DNA of 64,000 nt from Rothia endophytica (GTDB lineage: Bacteria; Actinomycetota; Actinomycetes; Actinomycetales; Micrococcaceae), in assembly GCF_928381505.1 (NCBI RefSeq), contig NZ_CAKMSJ010000002.1, positions 1 to 64,000 on the forward strand, given 5' to 3'. Below are positions 25,020 to 33,950 of the stretch, one piece after another (position 1 is the stretch's first letter; the number at the start of each line of letters is the position of its first letter). The position numbers and the translations under genes were made by a program. The notes under the pieces were generated by a model. That model had not been told where the DNA came from, made no database searches, and saw nothing but the letters and a program-made list of their open reading frames with translations.

Positions 25020-27512
25020 CTAGTCTTTCTTTTCTACCTCATGCGCATAGCGGTAAATGAAAGCCGCGGTTGCTTCACGGGTAACTGATGTATAAGGCCG
25101 GTAGGTCCAAGAGCCGTCAGCTTCAGCCCATCCGTTGGTGATACCTGTTGAGCGAAGCCAGGTAATTTCTTTGTAGAAATAGTGCGAGGGGCTGATATCG
25201 GAGAACCCTGATTGAGCTGGTACCTGGTATTCAGGGCTACCTGCGTAGCGGTAGAAGAAAGCTGCGGTTGCTTCACGGGTAATCTCTGAATGCGGACGGA
25301 AAGTGCCATCAGGCCAACCATTAGTGAGACCTTCTGCCTTCATCCACTCGATTTCCTTATAGAAGGGGTGGGTCGTGGGAACATCAGAGAATGAAGGCTG
25401 CGCCGGCAACTGGACGTCGGGTGAGCCGGCTAGACGATAGAAGAAAGCCGCCATAGCATCACGCTGTATGCCTTCCTTGGGTCGGAAGGTACGTGTACCG
25501 TCAGCCTCAATCCAACCTTTAGTAATCCCGTGTTGAGCCATCCACTCAATTTCTTTGTGGAAAGGATCGCCCTCTGACACGTCGGTGAACATAATGGCAT
25601 CATGCGGATAAATGTTCATCTCTACGAGGAGGGGGTCATGGTCTGAGGAGCGGAACTCGTTCTCTTCATAGAGATTGGTGATGTTGTAGTTGTAGCGGCT
25701 GTATTCGTGGGCGATTGGCTCCACCGAGTTGATGTTCCACACCTGTGCTGATTCAACCTTCTCGGTGAGCTCTGGTGAAGCCAGGATATGGTCTATGGAG
25801 CCTACTCTGCCGTCGAATAGGTAAGTGTTACCAGCATTAAACTTCTTACCCAGGTTGGTGTAACCCGCCTCGTAAAGAACCTGCATAGGATCTTCCTCGG
25901 TATAGGAGTTGAAGTCTCCCATAAGCATTACGTTGTCGGTAGCTACGGTTTCACGCTGGCCGTGAGCGAAGTCAACCAGCGCAGCAGCCTGAGCCATACG
26001 TGAAGCGTTGGAGGCGCCTTGGCCGTCATTCTGATCAGCGTTCTCACCGCTACCTGAGCCTTTTGATTTGAAGTGGTTGACGATCGCTACGAAGACCTCG
26101 GGGCCGTGGTCTTCTGTTGAATCTGCAGGAGCAAAGGCCTGAGCCAGCGGCTGACGGGCGTTGCTAAATGCGGGATCATCATAAATCACTGATTCGCCTA
26201 CAGTCCTCACCTGCGCCGGTTGGTAGATGAAGGCGGTGCGGATGACATCTTCTGAAGCTGGAAGTTGCGAGGGTGAGGGAACTGCGGCCCATTTTTCGTA
26301 GCCAGCATCTTCGTTGAGGGCAGAGACGAGAGTCTTTAGCGCAGCGTCTCTGTCAGTGCCGCCGGTGGCTAGGCTATTCTCAATCTCTTCCAGGGAGAGC
26401 ACCGAGGTGTTGATCTTGTTGATTGCCTTAACGATCTTGGATTCCTGCCGCTCAAAGCTGGCAAGAGTGGCAGCGCCGCGCACTGCACAGCTGCCGCTCA
26501 CCGTGATGGGGTTATTCTCTCGGTCGGTAAAGAACTTGCAACCAGCTACAGTGTCACCCACGGTGGTGAAGTAGTTCAACACGTTGAAGCTGGATGCTGT
26601 TTGACGGCTCCCCAGGATCGGTGCCTCGTATCGGGTATTGGACCAGGAGGCTGGTAGCGCTGCCGGGTCAGTATCACCGGTAACGCGGCTGGTGGGCTGA
26701 AGGCGCCACATCTGGTGTGAGTAGGAGAGCACAACAGGGTTATTGAAGGTCACCTGCGCACCGACTCGCAAAGGGTCACTGGTGCTGAGGTAGGGCAGGG
26801 GGGTGTCCTTATTACTGCGTGTGTAGTCTGTGGTGGCTCCGTCATCTAAAACGAATGCCTTAGTAGCATTCTCGGCTTCATAGGCCAGAGCAGCTTCGCC
26901 CGGGGCTACAACATCGGTAGCGGTACGCAGGGGCTGGGTGCCGTTGACCAAGCCAATTTCACCGTAGCGGTTGGTGTTGTAGTTATCGGTGACAGTAATG
27001 GGTCCGTTGGGCTGCAAGAGCATACCTTCAAGTGCTTCACGCTGTGTTTCGTCCTCAGGCAGCGGGATAGCCAGCGGAGTAACCGGTGAGAAAGGTTCTG
27101 CTAGAACGAGCAACTGAGCTGGGCTGTTTACAGTAATTTGAGTTTGACCAAAATACTCTGAGACGGTGCCGGTGACCTCCACGAACTGGCCGTGGCTGAC
27201 CTGAGCTACGGTGTTGGGTGAGTAGATGAAAATCGCATCTGAAGCACCTTCCGTGGTGCCTGCCGCTCCGGTGCCCTGCGTCTGAATAAAGTAGCCTCTC
27301 AGGTCACCCTGGTTGTAGACAGCAGTTACTACACCGCGGGTGGTGACAGTTTGGTTGACCAATGGGCTGGCAACCTCGGTACCCTGGATGGCAGCGATAC
27401 TGGTGGTCTCCGCAGCGAAAGCGGGTATAGCCATCATTGGGCTGATGATAAGGGAGGCAGATGCGGCCAGCGCTGGTGCCTTCCAAAGGTGTTTCTTAGA
27501 GGTAGAGGTCAT
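25020..27512 (-). CDS. secreted ExeM/NucH-type nuclease with three SLH repeats
   Basis: 830 residues. Sec signal peptide (residues 1 to about 34, KKHLWKAPALAASASLIISPMMAIPAFAAET). An OB-fold-like region (about 40-140) precedes an endonuclease/exonuclease/phosphatase domain (about 300-630) with FNVLNYF, SLEEIEN (metal Glu), MGDFNSYTEEDPM, GSIDHILAS and SSDHDPLLVEM. Three S-layer-homology repeats follow (about 640-825; FTDVSEGDPFHKEIEWMAQHGITKGW, FSDVPTTHPFYKEIEWM, FSDISPSHYFYKEITWL). It probably degrades extracellular DNA while held on the cell wall through SLH binding to pyruvylated polymer. Monocistronic. Confidence 0.88.
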   Translation of the reverse strand: MTSTSKKHLWKAPALAASASLIISPMMAIPAFAAETTSIAAIQGTEVASPLVNQTVTTRGVVTAVYNQGDLRGYFIQTQGTGAAGTTEGASDAIFIYSPNTVAQVSHGQFVEVTGTVSEYFGQTQITVNSPAQLLVLAEPFSPVTPLAIPLPEDETQREALEGMLLQPNGPITVTDNYNTNRYGEIGLVNGTQPLRTATDVVAPGEAALAYEAENATKAFVLDDGATTDYTRSNKDTPLPYLSTSDPLRVGAQVTFNNPVVLSYSHQMWRLQPTSRVTGDTDPAALPASWSNTRYEAPILGSRQTASSFNVLNYFTTVGDTVAGCKFFTDRENNPITVSGSCAVRGAATLASFERQESKIVKAINKINTSVLSLEEIENSLATGGTDRDAALKTLVSALNEDAGYEKWAAVPSPSQLPASEDVIRTAFIYQPAQVRTVGESVIYDDPAFSNARQPLAQAFAPADSTEDHGPEVFVAIVNHFKSKGSGSGENADQNDGQGASNASRMAQAAALVDFAHGQRETVATDNVMLMGDFNSYTEEDPMQVLYEAGYTNLGKKFNAGNTYLFDGRVGSIDHILASPELTEKVESAQVWNINSVEPIAHEYSRYNYNITNLYEENEFRSSDHDPLLVEMNIYPHDAIMFTDVSEGDPFHKEIEWMAQHGITKGWIEADGTRTFRPKEGIQRDAMAAFFYRLAGSPDVQLPAQPSFSDVPTTHPFYKEIEWMKAEGLTNGWPDGTFRPHSEITREATAAFFYRYAGSPEYQVPAQSGFSDISPSHYFYKEITWLRSTGITNGWAEADGSWTYRPYTSVTREATAAFIYRYAHEVEKKD

Positions 27513-28026
27513 CAGGGTTTCCTTGATATGTGAGTGAGGTGAGCCCGTGAGGAGGTAGGCTCCAGTAAACGGAAGGGGATAAAACTCAGTTTACTGCTTT
27601 GGCTAGTCAAGACACGGGTGTGTAACTGAAGCATAAATGAACATTAGGGCAGAAAAGAATAGCGCAAATATGGTTTTATGTGGCTTTTGGTCTCCATTAC
27701 CGACTACCTGAATCTGCTCCTGGAAATGAGACGAAGAACATTGACTTAGGGTGCAGGAGCTCCAAAAGGTGGTCATATTGGTGAGCGCTATCCCTAAAAT
27801 ATGGCTTTGACTTGTGTTAATGAACAATCGTTGAAGTGTCAGTTCAATGGGGGTGGAGGAGGTGCCGAATCTTCATAATTTAAAGCAGTTATCGCAGGGC
27901 TGTCTGTGTTGTTTTATCCGTATTTTATGTTGGAATAAGTGGTAATTTAGGAGATGAAGGTGCCCCAGGCACACACACTATTACCCAAGAACGACACGTT
28001 GCTCCTAGAAAAGGAAACCTACCCAC
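27513..28026. other. 514-bp intergenic region, AT-richer
   Basis: Divergent space between the nuclease (minus) and the lactate permease (plus). It should hold both promoters. The stretch about 27600-27960 is noticeably more AT-rich than its surroundings. A 74-codon minus-strand frame at 27603-27827 has no RBS or recognisable homology and is not called. The permease is preceded by AAAAGGAAA at 28008-28016. No repeat or RNA was recognised. Confidence 0.5.
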
Positions 28027-29682
28027 ATGTGGCAGCAGGTCTATGACCCACTGAATAATCAGGCTCTCTCAGCTCTCGTAGCCTCCATTCCCATCCTTAT
28101 TTTCTTGCTCGGTCTTACCGTGCTCAAAATGAAAGGCCTCCACGCAGCCTTAGTGTCGCTAGCATCAGCGGTGCTTCTAGCCATTTTTGTTTTTGGCATG
28201 CCCGCGGCGTCTTCCCTTTCTGCTATCGGTTACGGATTCCTCTCGGGTATGTGGCCCATTGGATGGATCGTACTCATGGCTGTTTGGCTCTACCGCATCA
28301 CCGTACGAGCCGGTAACTTTGAGGTTATCCGTAGCTCGGTCTCAGCGATTTCAGCTGATCAGCGTATTCAGGTGCTCCTTATTGCCTTCTGCTTCGGCGG
28401 TTTTCTCGAAGGGGCGGCTGGCTTTGGTATCCCCATCGCGATTTGCGCCGCCCTGCTGGTAACTCTAGGCTTTGAGCCAGTCAAGGCTTGCCTGGTCGCT
28501 CTGGTCTCTAACGTAGCTTCCGGCGCCTATGGTGCTATCGGTATCCCTGTGCTGACGGGCTCAACCGTTTCTGGAGTGCCCCAGGCCGACCTTAACGGCA
28601 TGATGGTGTGGGTTCTGCAGATTATTTCTGCCTTTATCCCCGTCCTTCTGGTCATGATGCTGGACGGTTTACGTGGCCTGAAGCAGACCGGTCTTCTTGC
28701 TCTGGGGCTGGGCGTGGTTATTTCGGCGGTTCAGTCTGGCGTCCTGGTAGCTCTGGGGCCTGAGCTGGCTGATATTATTCCTTACCTTTTAGGCTTGGTC
28801 CTTCTCGCTCTCATCATGATGAAGTGGCAGCCTGCCTACATTTACCGTGAGCCCGGCGCCCCCAGTCTCGAAGAGCTGGGGAGTAACCCTTCCGGGTTTA
28901 GCTTCACTGGAATCTTCAAGGCCTGGAGCCCATTCATTATTCTTTCTGCCATGATTCTGCTGTGGAGCACACCCACGATCAAGACCCTCGTGCGCCCCGC
29001 CACCGATACCACCGCTGCGGGTCTATTGAACTGGACAACCGTTCCCGTTCAGATGCCCAACCTGCACGGTGCTATCTCCCAGGTCGCCCCTATTGTTGCT
29101 GAAGAAACTGCCATGAAGGCTGTCTGGAACTGGAACAGCTTTGCGGCATCGGGTACAGCTATTCTCTTCGCGGCACTAATAACCATTCTGATTTCTACCA
29201 TCAGCTGGAAGGCCGCCATCGAAGAACTCGGTGGTGCCTGGAAGCAGCTCTGGAAGCCGATTCTCATGATCTGCCTGGTGATGGCGGTTGCTAATGTGAT
29301 GAACTTCGGTGGCATGTCCTCTGCTCTGGCACTAGCGCTGGCAGCAGTTGGTTCCGTTTTCCCGCTGCTCTCACCTGTCATCGGTTGGATTGGTGTGTTT
29401 GTGACTGGATCAGTGGTCAATAACAACACTCTTTTTGCAGGTCTTCAGGCGACCACTGCCTCCCAGATTGGTGCCAGCCCCTCGCTGCTGGTGGCTGCTA
29501 ATACGGCCGGTGGGGTGATGGCGAAGATTGTTTCGCCGCAGTCTATTGCCATTGCGGCCGCTTCAGTGAACATGGCTGGGCAGGAATCAAAGATTACTAA
29601 CGCAGCTATCAAAGTCTCCTTAGTTCTCCTTGTAATTCTCTGCCTCTGGGTTTTCGTGCTCTCGATGATCATGCCAGCCTAG
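28027..29682 (+). CDS. lldP: L-lactate permease (LctP family)
   Basis: 551 residues with about 12-14 hydrophobic segments and family stretches GFLSGMWPIGWIVLMAVWLYRITVRAGNFEVI, GFLEGAAGFGIPIAICAALLV and VTGSVVNNNTLFAGLQATTASQIG. It imports L- or D-lactate with protons at the cytoplasmic membrane. No lactate dehydrogenase or lutABC genes are adjacent, so oxidation enzymes lie elsewhere. Ends in a terminator. Confidence 0.93.
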   Translation: MWQQVYDPLNNQALSALVASIPILIFLLGLTVLKMKGLHAALVSLASAVLLAIFVFGMPAASSLSAIGYGFLSGMWPIGWIVLMAVWLYRITVRAGNFEVIRSSVSAISADQRIQVLLIAFCFGGFLEGAAGFGIPIAICAALLVTLGFEPVKACLVALVSNVASGAYGAIGIPVLTGSTVSGVPQADLNGMMVWVLQIISAFIPVLLVMMLDGLRGLKQTGLLALGLGVVISAVQSGVLVALGPELADIIPYLLGLVLLALIMMKWQPAYIYREPGAPSLEELGSNPSGFSFTGIFKAWSPFIILSAMILLWSTPTIKTLVRPATDTTAAGLLNWTTVPVQMPNLHGAISQVAPIVAEETAMKAVWNWNSFAASGTAILFAALITILISTISWKAAIEELGGAWKQLWKPILMICLVMAVANVMNFGGMSSALALALAAVGSVFPLLSPVIGWIGVFVTGSVVNNNTLFAGLQATTASQIGASPSLLVAANTAGGVMAKIVSPQSIAIAAASVNMAGQESKITNAAIKVSLVLLVILCLWVFVLSMIMPA

Positions 29683-29703
29683 TACTTCTAAAGAAGAACA
29701 TGT

Positions 29704-29759
29704 GAGGACGCCGGTGCCGGCTTCGCTTGGGCGGGGCAGGCGACTGGCGTCCTCTTTTG
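29704..29759 (+). terminator. terminator after lldP
   Basis: GAGGACGCC (29704-29712) pairs with GGCGTCCTC (29746-29754), followed by TTTT. The loop region is GC-rich and can form further pairs. Shares the AGGACGCC stem core with other intergenic hairpins. Confidence 0.75.
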
Positions 29760-29852
29760 TATGCCTACTGCGAATTATTCTCAATAGTGGGATGAGCGGG
29801 GATGGCGCGGGATAAGCTAGAACCCGATAGTAAACCCCAGAAAGGAAACCTC

Positions 29853-30494
29853 GTGCTCGATGTAGACCCCCATGAAAACCCTCTAGAATTTTGGAACGGG
29901 CTGTACTCGTCCAAAGAGCAAGTCTGGTCCGGGAAAGTCAATCAGACGCTGGCTGCTGTTGTTTCAGAGCTACCACCTGGCCGGTCTCTTGATCTGGGAT
30001 GTGGTGAAGGTGGGGACGTGCTCTGGATGGCAGAGCAGGGATGGCAGGCCACCGGGTTTGAAATCTCTAATATAGCGGTTGAGCGCGCCCGGGCAGAAGC
30101 TCAAGCTAGGGGACTGGTGGAAAGGGCTCACTTTAGGGCGCACAACGCGCAAGACTGGCAGCCTGCTGAGGCAGAAACCTTTCATCTGGTTACCGCGAGT
30201 TTCTTTCAATCCCCGGTCTTTTTGGCTCGGGATGAAATTGTTAAAAAGGCTGCCGGTCAATTAGTGCCCGGCGGTCACCTAGTGCTTATTTCCCACGCGT
30301 CGCCACCTAGCTGGTACAAAGGTGAAATCCCCGGTCACTTTATTACCCCAGAGGACGAACGGCGCAACCTAGGTTTGGATGCTGAGGGCTGGGAGGTGGT
30401 GCGCGCTGAACTCATCACCCGTGACATTTTTAGCGCAGATGGTACCCCCGCAACCATCGATGACTGTTTAATTGTTGCTCGTCGCACTTCATAA
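29853..30494 (+). CDS. class I SAM-dependent methyltransferase
   Basis: 213 residues from GTG 29853, chosen because AGAAAGGAAA lies just upstream; an in-frame ATG at 29802 overlaps a possible -10 (TAAGCT at 29813). Motif I LDLGCGEGGDVLWMAEQGW, then GFEISNIAVERARAEA and an LLV-type post-motif resemble the TehB/UbiE-like small methyltransferases. Substrate unknown. Alone between the permease and the P450. Confidence 0.82.
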   Translation: MLDVDPHENPLEFWNGLYSSKEQVWSGKVNQTLAAVVSELPPGRSLDLGCGEGGDVLWMAEQGWQATGFEISNIAVERARAEAQARGLVERAHFRAHNAQDWQPAEAETFHLVTASFFQSPVFLARDEIVKKAAGQLVPGGHLVLISHASPPSWYKGEIPGHFITPEDERRNLGLDAEGWEVVRAELITRDIFSADGTPATIDDCLIVARRTS

Positions 30495-30581
30495 AAAATT
30501 GAAGATTAAATTGAACGGCAAAGACAAATTACTCACAAGTAACACGAAGGTGAGGGTGCGCTCTAAACCTACAAAAGAAAG

Positions 30582-30587
30582 TAGACT
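30582..30587 (+). promoter_or_regulatory. -10 box of leaderless P450 mRNA
   Basis: TAGACT ends 6 nt before the ATG at 30594 and no Shine-Dalgarno sequence is present, the arrangement of a leaderless transcript. Confidence 0.55.
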
Positions 30588-30593
30588 TTTTGT

Positions 30594-31883
30594 ATGAGCA
30601 TCACCATTAAGCAAAACCCCCTCAAAGACCAGCTTCTTACCTTTTTCAAGGACGGCTATCTCTTTGCTTCCCGTCAGCGCAGCAAGGCAGGTCTGCCAGC
30701 TGATTCGCACTGCCCGGTTACCATCAATGCCCTGGGCGGCAAGGCAACCATCATTCGCGGTGAGGACGCCGTGGATTTCTTCTATGATGAGAGCATCATC
30801 AAACGCGATGGTGCTATGCCCTCCTTAGTGCAGGGCCCTCTCTTTGGTGAAGGCGCCGTGCACACCCTCGATGGCGAAGCCCACAAGGTGCGCAAGGCAG
30901 CCATGGTAGCCATGGCCTACGAGGACACCCGAGTAGATGCCTTCCGCGAGTACGTAGAAGAAGAAATGAAGGCCGTCATCGAGCGCTGGAAGACTAAGCC
31001 AGGGAACGTCTACGATGATGTTGCCGTAGCCTACGGCCGTGCAGCCTTCCGCTGGGCCGGCGTACCGGCATCCGATGAAGAACTGAATAAGCGCGCCACC
31101 CAGATGAGCCACCTGCTAGATACTTTCGGTGAGGTTAAGCAGAACGTTCTGGCCTGGATTGACCGCAAGAAACTGGATAAGTGGGCTGAAGCGCTCATTG
31201 AGGGTGTGCGCTCAGGTGCCACCACCGTTGACGCCGACTCCGTTGTGCAACACATGGCTGATTTGCGCGATGAAAAGGGCGAGCTGGTTTCCGCTAAGTT
31301 AGCCGGTATCGAGCTGCAAAACCTGACCCGCCCCACCGTGGCTGTCTCTCGCTTCGCTGCTTTTGCTGCCGTGGCTCTGGTACAGAACCCAGAGTGGGCG
31401 CAGAAGGTGAAGGCTGAGGTTGAAGAAAACGGCGGCCGCCTCATCAACCTGCCGATTGCCACTGCCTTTGCCCAGGAAACCCGACGAGTCTACCCCTTCG
31501 TGCCCATGCTACCTGGCTTTGTCACTAAGGACGCCGAGGTCTCGGGCTGCCCCGTTCAGAAGGGCCAGCGCGTCCTCATGGACATCCTGGGAACCCACAC
31601 CTCACCCAAGGTCTGGGAGAACCCCAGCGAGTTCAACCCCCAGCGTTTCTTGGATATTGAGGACTACGAGCAGGTCAAGGGCTTCTTGCCCCAGGGCGGC
31701 GGCAGCGTGCAGGACGGGCACCGTTGCCCCGGCGAGAAAATCGGCGTGGCGGCTCTGTCCTCTACCATCGCAGCGCTCTCAGCTGACAATGTGACCATCG
31801 CCCAGGAAGCCGATGACACCACCTTCAGCATGACCCAGCTGCTGACCCGCCCCAGCACCGGCGTGCGCGTCAGCGTCGCTTAG
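30594..31883 (+). CDS. CYP152-family P450 (fatty-acid peroxygenase / OleT-like decarboxylase)
   Basis: 429 residues. Heme ligand Cys378 in GHRCPGE, ExxR at Glu295-Arg298. The I-helix carries NLTRPTVAV with Arg246-Pro247, the CYP152 hallmark that binds the fatty-acid carboxylate in place of the usual acid-alcohol pair, so H2O2 drives the reaction without a redox partner. At the position that decides product type the protein has GAVHTLDG, His90, aligning by eye with His85 of Jeotgalicoccus OleT (alkene former); the hydroxylase P450BSbeta has Gln there. It may therefore make terminal alkenes as well as 2- and 3-hydroxy acids. Monocistronic, likely leaderless. Confidence 0.88.
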   Translation: MSITIKQNPLKDQLLTFFKDGYLFASRQRSKAGLPADSHCPVTINALGGKATIIRGEDAVDFFYDESIIKRDGAMPSLVQGPLFGEGAVHTLDGEAHKVRKAAMVAMAYEDTRVDAFREYVEEEMKAVIERWKTKPGNVYDDVAVAYGRAAFRWAGVPASDEELNKRATQMSHLLDTFGEVKQNVLAWIDRKKLDKWAEALIEGVRSGATTVDADSVVQHMADLRDEKGELVSAKLAGIELQNLTRPTVAVSRFAAFAAVALVQNPEWAQKVKAEVEENGGRLINLPIATAFAQETRRVYPFVPMLPGFVTKDAEVSGCPVQKGQRVLMDILGTHTSPKVWENPSEFNPQRFLDIEDYEQVKGFLPQGGGSVQDGHRCPGEKIGVAALSSTIAALSADNVTIAQEADDTTFSMTQLLTRPSTGVRVSVA

Positions 31884-31911
31884 GGGAGTAAACCCTCGGG
31901 GAGTAAACCCT
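31883..31911 (+). repeat. 14-bp tandem direct repeat
   Basis: GGGGAGTAAACCCT occurs twice (31883-31896 and 31898-31911) just after the P450 stop. Each copy also holds the small inverted repeat GGG/CCC. Probably a slippage duplication. Confidence 0.7.
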
Positions 31912-31944
31912 AGAATGCATCGGTACCGCCGAGCGTGACTAAGT

Positions 31945-31984
31945 GCCAGGTGCCTAGCAACCAGCTAGGCACCTGGCTTTTTCT
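31945..31984. terminator. convergent terminator P450 / hydrolase
   Basis: Perfect 14-bp stem GCCAGGTGCCTAGC (31945-31958) / GCTAGGCACCTGGC (31964-31977), followed by a T-run on the + strand. It overlaps the stop codon of the minus-strand hydrolase. Confidence 0.88.
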
Positions 31985-33242
31985 CTGTTGTCTCTGCCGG
32001 CGCCGGTGCAGCATCTCGTTCCAGTAGTTTCTGTAAGCCTAGTGGAACAGCGGTTTTCGTTGCTTGCTGTGCCAGGATTTTTTGAGGGAACTTAGGTGGG
32101 GCTGCTAACCAGGCCGGTACAGCCCGGCTCTCTTTAACCTGCTGCTTTTCAGCTTTCTTCTGTTCCTTCCACAGCTGCACATAGTCATCCGCTAACCGGC
32201 TCACCAGTTCAGCGGTCTCCGGCTCAAGCTCCGCAGTCTTGGTGCGCATGAGCTGGATAAAGGGGAGCACCTTGACCCCAATATCGAGCAGGCTGCCATA
32301 GCCCTCACCCATGGCAAGATCGAAACAGGCATCCACCACCTTTTCGATATCTTCCGGCGCATGGCGGGTCAGCCACTCACCGGTCACCTTCGCCACACGC
32401 TCGCTGGCACTGGTAGTGGCGTCCTTAGGTTCGAAGGTGCCCGTCTCATCGACCTGCCAGAAAAAGACTGAATGCTGCATGAGACCGATACCGCCGCTTG
32501 CTACTACCTCTTGCTGGGTTTTACGGAACATGAGCCGGCCCACGATGCTGTCCTCGGGCATAAAGTCCCTAATTTTAGGGAGCAGGCGTAGATACCCCGG
32601 GTTCTTCAGAAAAGCCTCGGTGAAGCCGGGGGCATCGAAGGCTAGGACGCTTTCCACCCGTCTTTCTAGCTCCTGCGGCTGGGCGGAAGTTGCGAATACA
32701 GCAAGGTGACCGCCCTTGGAATGGCCGGTCACATAGATGGGGGTGGAGGCAGCCTGCTTGAGGTTGTCTTCCAGATAAGTGACCGCTAAGAGCTGGGCGG
32801 GGATATCCTTCTGCGCTGCCAGGTGGAAATCTTCCTTCCAGCCAATCAAAGAGTCATCGGTTCCTCGAAACACGACTTGCCTGAAGACCCCAGGAACCAC
32901 CAGGGTGAGCGCCGCAAACTGAACCTGCTCGGTGGCGTCTAAATGTGCCCTGTAATCGAAGAAACGCAGGGCAGCAAAACGGGGTGAAGTGGCTACCAGT
33001 TTGAGCAATTGCAGACGCTGCTTGGTGGCAAGAAACCAGTTGGTCCGCAGGGTGCTGTCGGTGACGAACTCCTGGTAAATCTGGGCTGCTGAGATACCCC
33101 GGGCAAAGCCACGATGATCCTCTGCGATATCGTCCAGCGGTAGGTAGGCTAGCTCGTTGAGCAGACAAAGATCGGCTTCGGTCAGGGGCTGCTCGTCTAG
33201 GGGGATAGTGAAGGTTTTCTGCGCATACTGCAGCAGGTGCAT
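31965..33242 (-). CDS. Mbeg1-like (DUF2974) alpha/beta-hydrolase
   Basis: 425 residues. A lipase-like nucleophile elbow GHSKGGHLA is visible near residue 170-180 together with FRGTDDSLIGWKEDF and FDAPGF, the typical pattern of the DUF2974/Mbeg1-like family. The C-terminal 60 residues are charged and Ala/Pro-rich, probably disordered. No signal peptide, so likely cytoplasmic. It follows tag by 27 nt in the alkylation-repair operon, but no functional link is known. Confidence 0.78.
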   Translation of the reverse strand: MHLLQYAQKTFTIPLDEQPLTEADLCLLNELAYLPLDDIAEDHRGFARGISAAQIYQEFVTDSTLRTNWFLATKQRLQLLKLVATSPRFAALRFFDYRAHLDATEQVQFAALTLVVPGVFRQVVFRGTDDSLIGWKEDFHLAAQKDIPAQLLAVTYLEDNLKQAASTPIYVTGHSKGGHLAVFATSAQPQELERRVESVLAFDAPGFTEAFLKNPGYLRLLPKIRDFMPEDSIVGRLMFRKTQQEVVASGGIGLMQHSVFFWQVDETGTFEPKDATTSASERVAKVTGEWLTRHAPEDIEKVVDACFDLAMGEGYGSLLDIGVKVLPFIQLMRTKTAELEPETAELVSRLADDYVQLWKEQKKAEKQQVKESRAVPAWLAAPPKFPQKILAQQATKTAVPLGLQKLLERDAAPAPAETTEKKPGA

Positions 33243-33269
33243 TCTTAGCCTTTCGGGGTTTCCACCAGT

Positions 33270-33947
33270 CTAACGCGCTTGCCCGCTCGGTTCCCACAGC
33301 CTCGACGAGCCGCGTCGATGGGATGCCAGCAGATGGGTATCAACCAGGCCGATGGCTTCCATGAGGGCAAAAGCGCTAGTAGGGCCAATAAATTTAAACC
33401 CCTGCTTTTTGAGGGTTTTTGCCAGGTGAACTGAGGTATCACTGTGTGTAGGTATGTCAGAAATGGTGCGGGGCATATAGGTACTTGAGGGCTGAAAAGA
33501 CCAAATGAGGGCGGCTAAGCCCGGCTCTACCTGCTGGCCGTTAGCCAGCGTCCTGTCCTGTAAGGGAATACTGCTGCCATCCGGTTTTTGAAGAGAAGTT
33601 AGTTCACGTAATCTGAGCGTGGCCCTAGCGTTAGAAATGGCTGCCCGGATCTTACCTCGATGGCGAATAATGCGGGCATCAGCAGCCAACCGTTCTACGT
33701 CCTCATCGGTGAAAGCTGCTACCTTCTCGGGCTGAAATCCGGCAAAAAGCTCCCTGAAAGCATCCCTTTTGGTAAGAATCGTGCGCCAGGACAGCCCCGC
33801 CTGGAAACCCTCTAAACAGAGCCTCTCAAAGACACCGCGTTCATCGGTGACCGGCATACCCCACTCGGTATCGTAGTAGAGCCGCATCAGCTCATCGGCT
33901 TCAGCCCAGTCTGGCCGAACCAGCCCATCTGCACCTGGTTTGCTCAT
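33270..33947 (-). CDS. tag: DNA-3-methyladenine glycosylase I, zinc-site variant
   Basis: 225 residues. Conserved YDTEWGMPVTDE, LEGFQAGLSWRTIL (catalytic Glu), IIRHRGKIRAAISNA and KKQGFKFIGPT match Tag, which removes 3-methyladenine. The zinc-snap ligands of E. coli Tag are mostly missing: Cys4 has no counterpart, His17 is Tyr (LYYDTEWG) and Cys179 appears as Ser, only the His of DTH remains. The protein may be stable without zinc. The start lies 3 nt after the alkB stop. Confidence 0.88.
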   Translation of the reverse strand: MSKPGADGLVRPDWAEADELMRLYYDTEWGMPVTDERGVFERLCLEGFQAGLSWRTILTKRDAFRELFAGFQPEKVAAFTDEDVERLAADARIIRHRGKIRAAISNARATLRLRELTSLQKPDGSSIPLQDRTLANGQQVEPGLAALIWSFQPSSTYMPRTISDIPTHSDTSVHLAKTLKKQGFKFIGPTSAFALMEAIGLVDTHLLASHRRGSSRLWEPSGQAR

Positions 33948-33950
33948 ATC

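Noticed and set aside
27603-27827. 74-codon minus-strand frame in the gap before lldP
   Set aside because: No ribosome site, odd composition, and no recognisable family; the stretch is simply AT-rich and likely regulatory.
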